64,000 nt of DNA from Ruminococcus sp. (GTDB taxonomy: Bacteria > Bacillota > Clostridia > Oscillospirales > Acutalibacteraceae): assembly GCA_004558485.1 (NCBI GenBank), contig SFCS01000003.1:92313-156312 (forward strand), written 5' to 3'. Each line of letters opens with the position of its first letter. The stretch's first letter is position 1. The notes beneath the pieces were generated by a model, which did not search any database, was not told the DNA's origin, and saw nothing but the letters and a program-made list of their open reading frames with translations. Both the position numbers and the translations under genes were made by a program. Shown piece by piece: positions 59,719 to 64,000 of the stretch.

Positions 59719-61896
59719 ATGAAGCACACCGGTTTGCGCCGCCCGCTGTGTCTGTTCGCGCTGACCTTTGCGGCGGCGGCTGCGTATCTTGTCTGCACGG
59801 ATGAATGGAACGGCGCGCGGGTCGCGCTGGTGGCGGCATGTCTGTTCTTTGTCGCTTTGTGCATCCCGCCCGTGCGGCGTACGGTTGCGGTTCTGTGCGT
59901 TTTGACAGCAGTGCTCACTTCTTCCGTCATGGTCTATGCCCGCTATCAGCTGGCGGTCGATCCTCTGGAGCAGCTGTCCGGCGAAACGGTGACCGCGACG
60001 CTGCGCATCACCGATCTGCCCGCCGACGGCAAAAAGACCTACCGTGCCCAGGTGGAGGCATCTACATTGCTGAAAAAGGGCACGCGCATCTGCGTGTCCT
60101 TTGCCGACCCCGAGGCGGCGCCGGCGCGGTTTGACTGCGTGGAGGTCGAGGCACGGCTGTATACGCCTGCCGACTCGCTGCGCAGCGACGGCATCTTTGT
60201 CGCCGCCTATGTCACCGGGGCGACGGTGCGGGACGAGAAAAGGCCGTGGTATAGCTTTATTTCGGTGGATCTGCGGGGTCGCCTGCTGAAAACGGTGCGG
60301 GAAGCGCTGCCGGGGCAGGAGGGTGCGCTCCTTTCCGCCGTCTGTCTCGGTGACACCTCTATGCTCTCGCTGCGGGTGCAAAACGATTTTCGCCGCAGCG
60401 GACTGACGCATCTTTTGGTGGTGTCGGGTCTGCATATGTCTATTCTCATCGGCGCGGTCACGCTGCTTTTGAAACGGCTGCATGTTCCGCGCGCGGTGCG
60501 GGTGGCGGTGCTGCTTGCGGTGCTGTGGGTGTTCATGCTGCTCGTCGGCTTTTCCTATTCGGTGATCCGTGCGGGCATCATGCTGCATTTTCTCATTCTC
60601 GCCGACGCCTTCCGCTTCCGTGCCGATGCAATGACCTCACTTTGTGCGGCGCTGCTGTTCATTTTGTGCTTGTCGCCGTATGCTGTCGTGGATGTCGGCT
60701 TTCTTTTGTCGTTTGCGTCGACCTTCGGCATCATTTTGCTGTCCCCGTTTTTCGAGGAATGGATATTCCGGCGGGACTTCTTCCGAAAGCATACCCTGTG
60801 CGGAACGCTGCTGCAGTGCTGCTGCACGACGGTCTCGGCGATGCTGTTCACAGCGCCGATTTTGGCACTTTTCTTCGGCACGCTGCCGATGCTGTCGGTG
60901 CTCGCCAACCTATTGACGGCGATCCCCGTCAATCTGCTGCTGCCGCTTGCCTTTTCGGCATTGCTCACGGCGCAGATACCGTTTTTTGGATTTCTTGCAA
61001 AGGGGCTTTTCTTCCTTTGCCGTCTGTTGGCAAAATGGGTGCTGACGGTGGCGCATGCGGTCGGCAGTCTTTCGATAGCGGTTTTGCAGGTGCGGCATCC
61101 TGCAAGCTTTGTGTTGCTTTTGGCGACGCCGGTGGCGCTGTATGCCGCCTATCGTTTGGCGCGGGGACGCGGACTTTTGCGCGTGGGCGTGACCGCCGCG
61201 GCGTTGGCGCTGCTGTGTGCAACGCTGGCGATCGGTGTGTCGCACTCGACGGTGTCCGTGCGTGTCGCGGGAGACGGTACGGCGCTTTGTGCAATCATTG
61301 AGACCGGAGAGGCCACGATCGCCGTCATTTCCGGCGAGGATCAGGCGGCGTACATACAGGCGGGGCGTTTTCTTGCCGCTTGCGGCGTGCAGTCGGCGGA
61401 CGCTTTGGTGGTCGGCACGGCTGACGAGAAAAATGTGGCGCTTTTGGCGCAGCTTTTAGAGGACACGCCGGCAAAAACGGTGGTGTATGCTGCGGCGAGG
61501 GAGTGGACGGCGGGCATCGCCGACATAAAGCGGCAGCCCCTCACCGCACATGAAACTTATCAGAACGGCGGCGTCTCGGTGCATCTGGAGGGCGGCTGCT
61601 GTCGGATAGAGGTGGGCGACACACGGCTGTTGTTTGTTCTGACGGCAGACGCGGCGCTTCCCGCCGACGGCATCGGCGTACACCTTTTGGTGCTGCACGA
61701 CACGGTGCCCGACTGGGTGCCCGCGGTCACTGCCGGACAGGCGGTGGTGGTTTGCGAACAGGAACAGGTGCGCGAACTGACGGGACGGCTGCCGTGGGGC
61801 GTCTACCCGATTCATCTGTCTACGCAGGACGAGACGGTCTCGTTTGTGACGACGGGGAAGGGCGATCTGATTGATGCGAATCACTATTGGCTGTAA
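59719..61896 (+). CDS. comEC: ComEC/Rec2-like DNA uptake channel with degenerate lactamase domain
   Basis: A 725-residue polytopic protein. Residues 1-70 hold the first membrane segments. A DUF4131/OB-like domain follows (about 75-180), then the Competence domain beginning GLTHLLVVSGLHMSILIGA near residue 230, with about eight more membrane segments. After residue 500 lies what should be a metallo-beta-lactamase domain, but the HxHxDH metal motif is missing; the equivalent region reads ALVVGTADEKNVALL. DNA-strand degradation by this domain is therefore unlikely. It starts seven bases after typA with no strong ribosome site. Confidence 0.9.
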   Translation: MKHTGLRRPLCLFALTFAAAAAYLVCTDEWNGARVALVAACLFFVALCIPPVRRTVAVLCVLTAVLTSSVMVYARYQLAVDPLEQLSGETVTATLRITDLPADGKKTYRAQVEASTLLKKGTRICVSFADPEAAPARFDCVEVEARLYTPADSLRSDGIFVAAYVTGATVRDEKRPWYSFISVDLRGRLLKTVREALPGQEGALLSAVCLGDTSMLSLRVQNDFRRSGLTHLLVVSGLHMSILIGAVTLLLKRLHVPRAVRVAVLLAVLWVFMLLVGFSYSVIRAGIMLHFLILADAFRFRADAMTSLCAALLFILCLSPYAVVDVGFLLSFASTFGIILLSPFFEEWIFRRDFFRKHTLCGTLLQCCCTTVSAMLFTAPILALFFGTLPMLSVLANLLTAIPVNLLLPLAFSALLTAQIPFFGFLAKGLFFLCRLLAKWVLTVAHAVGSLSIAVLQVRHPASFVLLLATPVALYAAYRLARGRGLLRVGVTAAALALLCATLAIGVSHSTVSVRVAGDGTALCAIIETGEATIAVISGEDQAAYIQAGRFLAACGVQSADALVVGTADEKNVALLAQLLEDTPAKTVVYAAAREWTAGIADIKRQPLTAHETYQNGGVSVHLEGGCCRIEVGDTRLLFVLTADAALPADGIGVHLLVLHDTVPDWVPAVTAGQAVVVCEQEQVRELTGRLPWGVYPIHLSTQDETVSFVTTGKGDLIDANHYWL

Positions 61897-61910
61897 AGGA
61901 GGCTTGCGGA

Positions 61911-62924
61911 TTGGCTTGGGATGAAAAAACACTGTCGGCGGATCTGAAGACCGCTCTGCGCGGGCTGTATGTGCTGTACGGCGAGGAAGGCTATCTTGTC
62001 GCGCGGTATATGGAGCAGATCGCGAAAAAAGCGGTGTGCGATGATCTCGGCGGCTTCAATCTGCAGCGCTTTGACGGCGAGACGGCGGATGCCGCGCAGA
62101 TCGAAGAGGCGATCGATGCGCTGCCGCTGTTGGCGGAGCGCAAGTGCGTGGTCGTGCGCGATCTGGACATAACGGCGGGCGACCGCGCCGAGCGGCTGTT
62201 GCCGCTGTTGGAGGACATGCCGGAAACGACGGTGGTCGTGCTGTATTACATGCAGCTGCAGCCGCAGATGAAAAATGCGAAGTGGAAGCGGCTTTTGGAA
62301 GCGGCAACGAAAAACGGTGCAGCGGTTTGCTTTGCAAAAAAAACGCCCGCGGAGCTTTCCCGCACGCTTTGCAGCGGGGCGACTCGCCGCGGCTGCAAGC
62401 TTACGCCGCAAAATGCTGCGCTGCTGGTGCAGCAGTGCGGGGAGGATATGCTGCTGCTCACCAATGAGCTTGATAAGCTGGCGGCGCTGGCGGATGGCGG
62501 GGAGATCACGGCGGAAATGATCCGCGCGGCGGCGACAAAGAATTTGGAGGCGCGGGTGTTTGACCTGTCCAAGGCGCTTTTGCGGCATCGGCGGGATGAG
62601 GCGTTCTCCATTTTGGATACGCTGCTGCAGCAGCGGGAGGAACCGGTGGGGATTCTTGCGGTGCTGACAAACAGCTATGTGGATATGTACCGCATGAAGG
62701 TCGCGCAGATCGCTAAAAAGTCGGCGAGCGAGGTCGCGGCGGCTTTCCCGACATATAAGGGAAAGGAATTTCGTCTGCGGTATGCGGCGCAGGACGCCGC
62801 CGGGCTGTCCGTAGTGCAGCTGCGGCAGGCACTTGCGGTGTTAGCGGGGGCGGATACGGCACTCAAATCTTCCGGCACACAGGCGCGCTTTGTGCTGGAA
62901 ACGACGCTGACGAAATTGCTTTGA
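61911..62924 (+). CDS. holA: DNA polymerase III delta subunit
   Basis: A 337-residue clamp-loader subunit. The N-terminal ATPase-like domain has GLYVLYGEEGYLVARYMEQI, then LPLLAERKCVVVRDLD and FDLSKALLRHRRDEAFSIL. The C-terminal collar domain contains FRLRYAAQDAAGLSVVQLRQALAVLAGADTAL in sections. The start is TTG at 61911, eight bases after a perfect AAAGGAGG; a frame extension to 61887 overlaps comEC. holA after comEC is the usual Firmicutes order. Confidence 0.93.
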   Translation: MAWDEKTLSADLKTALRGLYVLYGEEGYLVARYMEQIAKKAVCDDLGGFNLQRFDGETADAAQIEEAIDALPLLAERKCVVVRDLDITAGDRAERLLPLLEDMPETTVVVLYYMQLQPQMKNAKWKRLLEAATKNGAAVCFAKKTPAELSRTLCSGATRRGCKLTPQNAALLVQQCGEDMLLLTNELDKLAALADGGEITAEMIRAAATKNLEARVFDLSKALLRHRRDEAFSILDTLLQQREEPVGILAVLTNSYVDMYRMKVAQIAKKSASEVAAAFPTYKGKEFRLRYAAQDAAGLSVVQLRQALAVLAGADTALKSSGTQARFVLETTLTKLL

Positions 62925-62936
62925 GGGGGAAAACCG

Positions 62937-63554
62937 GTGAAACGCGTGCGCGAGGTGATCGTGGTCGAGGGGAAATATGATGCGATACGGCTGCGCAGCG
63001 CGGTAGATGCCACCGTTGTACAAACCGACGGCTTTGGAATCTTTCGGGACAAAGAACAGCTTGTGCTTTTGCGCCGCATGGCACAGTCGCGCGGACTGCT
63101 TATTCTGACCGACAGCGACGGCGCGGGGTTTGTGATCCGTAACTTTCTCGGCGGCAGCATTCCTGCCGCACAGGTGAAGCATGCTTATGTGCCGGAGCTT
63201 TGCGGCAAGGAGCGCCGCAAAAGGGTCGGCTCGAAGGAAGGGCTGATCGGCGTGGAGGGCATGGAGAATGCGGTGATCCTGGAGGCGCTGCGCCGTGCCG
63301 GCGCGACCTTTGAGGATGCACCCGATGTTGCGCCCGCGACCGGCTGTGCGCTGACAAAAGCGGATCTCTATGCGGCGGGTCTGTCCGGCACGCCGGACAG
63401 CGCTGCGCGGCGGCAGCTGCTGCAAGAGACGCTGCAGCTGCCGAAAAAGATGTCCGCCAATCGCCTTTTGGATGCCCTCAACACCGCTATCACGCCCGCG
63501 GAATATGTCGCCGCGCTGCAGGCGGTGAACGCCCGCCTCACGCCGGACGGTTGA
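62937..63554 (+). CDS. rnmV: Ribonuclease M5
   Basis: A 205-residue Toprim nuclease that matures 5S rRNA. Toprim motif 1 is VIVVEGKYDAIRL (catalytic Glu) and motif 2 LILTDSDGAGFVIR (Asp-x-Asp). The C-terminal DUF4093 part includes RLLDALNTAITPAEY. GTG start at 62937 after GAGGGGGAAAACC, 12 bases past holA. rsmA/ksgA, the common neighbour, does not follow; a tRNA region does. Confidence 0.93.
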   Translation: MKRVREVIVVEGKYDAIRLRSAVDATVVQTDGFGIFRDKEQLVLLRRMAQSRGLLILTDSDGAGFVIRNFLGGSIPAAQVKHAYVPELCGKERRKRVGSKEGLIGVEGMENAVILEALRRAGATFEDAPDVAPATGCALTKADLYAAGLSGTPDSAARRQLLQETLQLPKKMSANRLLDALNTAITPAEYVAALQAVNARLTPDG

Positions 63555-63579
63555 CACCGCCCGCATTTTCGTGTATACT
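63551..63579 (+). promoter_or_regulatory. Consensus promoter of the interrupted tRNA
   Basis: Perfect TTGACA, 17-bp spacer, TATACT, starting on the rnmV stop codon and ending 16 bases before the tRNA 5' half. Confidence 0.85.
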
Positions 63580-63595
63580 GTCACCGTGGATATAG

Positions 63596-63633
63596 CGAGG
63601 TGTAGCTCACCCGGCAGAGCGCTTGGTTTGGGA
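63596..63633 (+). pseudogene. 5' half of a tRNA-Pro(TGG), broken at the anticodon loop
   Basis: CGAGGTG (acceptor arm), TA, D-arm GCTC...GAGC, then CTTGG and the loop TTTGGGA with anticodon TGG are all in tRNA register. The expected CCAAG, T-arm and CCA end are absent; AT-rich unrelated sequence begins at 63634. The intact promoter shows this was a working tRNA gene. The 10-mer TGGTTTGGGA recurs in the complete tRNA-Pro at 63818-63827. Confidence 0.75.
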
Positions 63634-63789
63634 GCGTAGACAGACACATTTATGACTTCTCCGAAAATCCTCAACAAAGCCTTAAACACGGCGGTTTTGA
63701 CTCTTTATTTTTTCGTTAATTTGTGTTACCATAAGGCAACGACCACATAGTATCCCACAGATACCGAAATCACAAAAAATTAAATAAAT

Positions 63790-63865
63790 CCGGGTGTGGC
63801 GCAGCTGGGAGCGCGGGTGGTTTGGGACCATCAGGCCGCAGGTTCGATCCCTGTCACTCGGACCA
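63790..63865 (+). tRNA. tRNA-Pro (anticodon TGG)
   Basis: A full 76-base cloverleaf. Acceptor CCGGGTG/CACTCGG, D-stem GCGC/GCGC, anticodon stem GGTGG/CCATC with loop TTTGGGA (anticodon TGG), T-arm GCAGG-TTCGATC-CCTGT, and encoded CCA. It is nearly identical to tRNA-Pro(GGG) outside the D and anticodon arms. No clear promoter lies in the AT-rich 155 bases before it. Confidence 0.95.
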
Positions 63866-63866
63866 T

Positions 63867-63920
63867 ATCGAGTGTTCATAACCAACCTGAGAGTTGGATG
63901 TGGACACTCGATTTCTTTTT
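63867..63920 (+). terminator. Nested hairpin terminator after tRNA-Pro(TGG)
   Basis: Outer stem ATCGAGTGT / ACACTCGAT encloses CCAAC / GTTGG; TTTCTTTTT follows. Confidence 0.8.
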
Positions 63921-63949
63921 GCCTACATTTTGCATCTTCTTGTATGTAT

Positions 63950-63975
63950 GAGCAGGGATTAACCTGCTCTTTTTG
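63950..63975 (+). terminator. Second hairpin terminator near the window end
   Basis: Stem GAGCAGG / CCTGCTC with loop GATTAA, then TTTTTG. No gene precedes it within the last 80 bases. Confidence 0.65.
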
Positions 63976-64000
63976 TTATGCCGGTAACGCATTCGGAACA

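Noticed and set aside
63682..63885. 67-codon minus-strand frame over tRNA-Pro(TGG)
   Set aside because: It is translated through the tRNA and AT-rich spacer. The last part (MVTQINEKIKSQNRRV) might be the tail of a lost gene, but it has no support.
1..64000. CRISPR arrays, rRNA genes, insertion sequences or prophage
   Set aside because: No regularly spaced repeats, rRNA sequence, transposase or phage gene was seen on reading both strands.

Overview
The window looks like chromosomal DNA of a GC-rich member of the Clostridia, probably Oscillospirales/Ruminococcaceae-like. The support is Firmicutes-type gene order (mraZ-rsmH-ftsL-PBP-murE-mraY-ftsW-murG-murA-ftsQ), a T-box leader on thrS, a TPP riboswitch on an ECF thiamine transporter, ywiB-like/argS pairing, PdaA, QueH, RNase M5, a long ~385-residue PRPP synthetase, many sigma-A promoters with exact 17-bp spacers, and strong Shine-Dalgarno sites that often serve TTG or GTG starts. 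MurE carries the DNPR signature of meso-diaminopimelate enzymes. No phage, IS, CRISPR or rRNA operon is visible. Nearly the whole window is densely coding.

Layout. 1-4.7 kb (mostly minus): a truncated sugar-phosphate isomerase, an NMT1/SsuA-type ABC importer, a 37-residue orphan peptide with its own promoter and terminator, and riboswitch-controlled ThiT. 4.7-9.6 kb (plus): PdaA deacetylase, a DUF1540 protein, a YwiB-like protein, ArgS, a CPBP protease and TadA. 9.6-15 kb: a second small MKKQY peptide, then a 1504-residue secreted protein made of four diverged modules, then a hairpin-rich non-coding stretch. 15-24 kb: HflX diverging from Prs, a YgjP-like metallopeptidase, GtrA, a membrane XRE regulator, a polar amino-acid ABC operon ending in a TrpR/YerC-like regulator, and a phosphohexomutase. 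24-32 kb: Nudix hydrolase, M14 carboxypeptidase, an ECF S component next to CoaX, GH36 alpha-galactosidase, a membrane-anchored C39-like peptidase and QueH. 32-37 kb (plus): an envelope-lipid operon (UgtP-like glycosyltransferase, PlsY, a LiaF-like protein, an ABC-2 exporter). 37-52 kb (minus): T-box thrS, ftsZ and the division/cell-wall (dcw) cluster, headed by mraZ with a four-box operator. 52-57.6 kb (minus): a tight operon of cysteine desulfurase, class B sortase, ThiI and an unusual PncC-sortase fusion. 57.7-64 kb (plus): tRNA-Pro(GGG), TypA, ComEC, HolA, RNase M5, a promoter-bearing half tRNA-Pro and an intact tRNA-Pro(TGG).

The most unusual item is the 561-residue protein at 51927-53612. 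A cytoplasmic NMN-amidase (CinA C-terminal/PncC) domain is joined through one membrane segment to a class B sortase fold whose catalytic His and Cys are replaced by Asn and Gln, followed by a Thr-rich tail. Its intact paralogue (54802-56430) lies two genes upstream in the same operon, with ThiI between them. This looks like an active/inactive sortase pair embedded in a sulfur-transfer operon. Other points of note are the modular secreted protein, the two stand-alone YxxP-motif peptides, the clean 10-bp-period MraZ operator with DnaA-box-like repeats beside it, and the tRNA broken at its anticodon loop at the right end.
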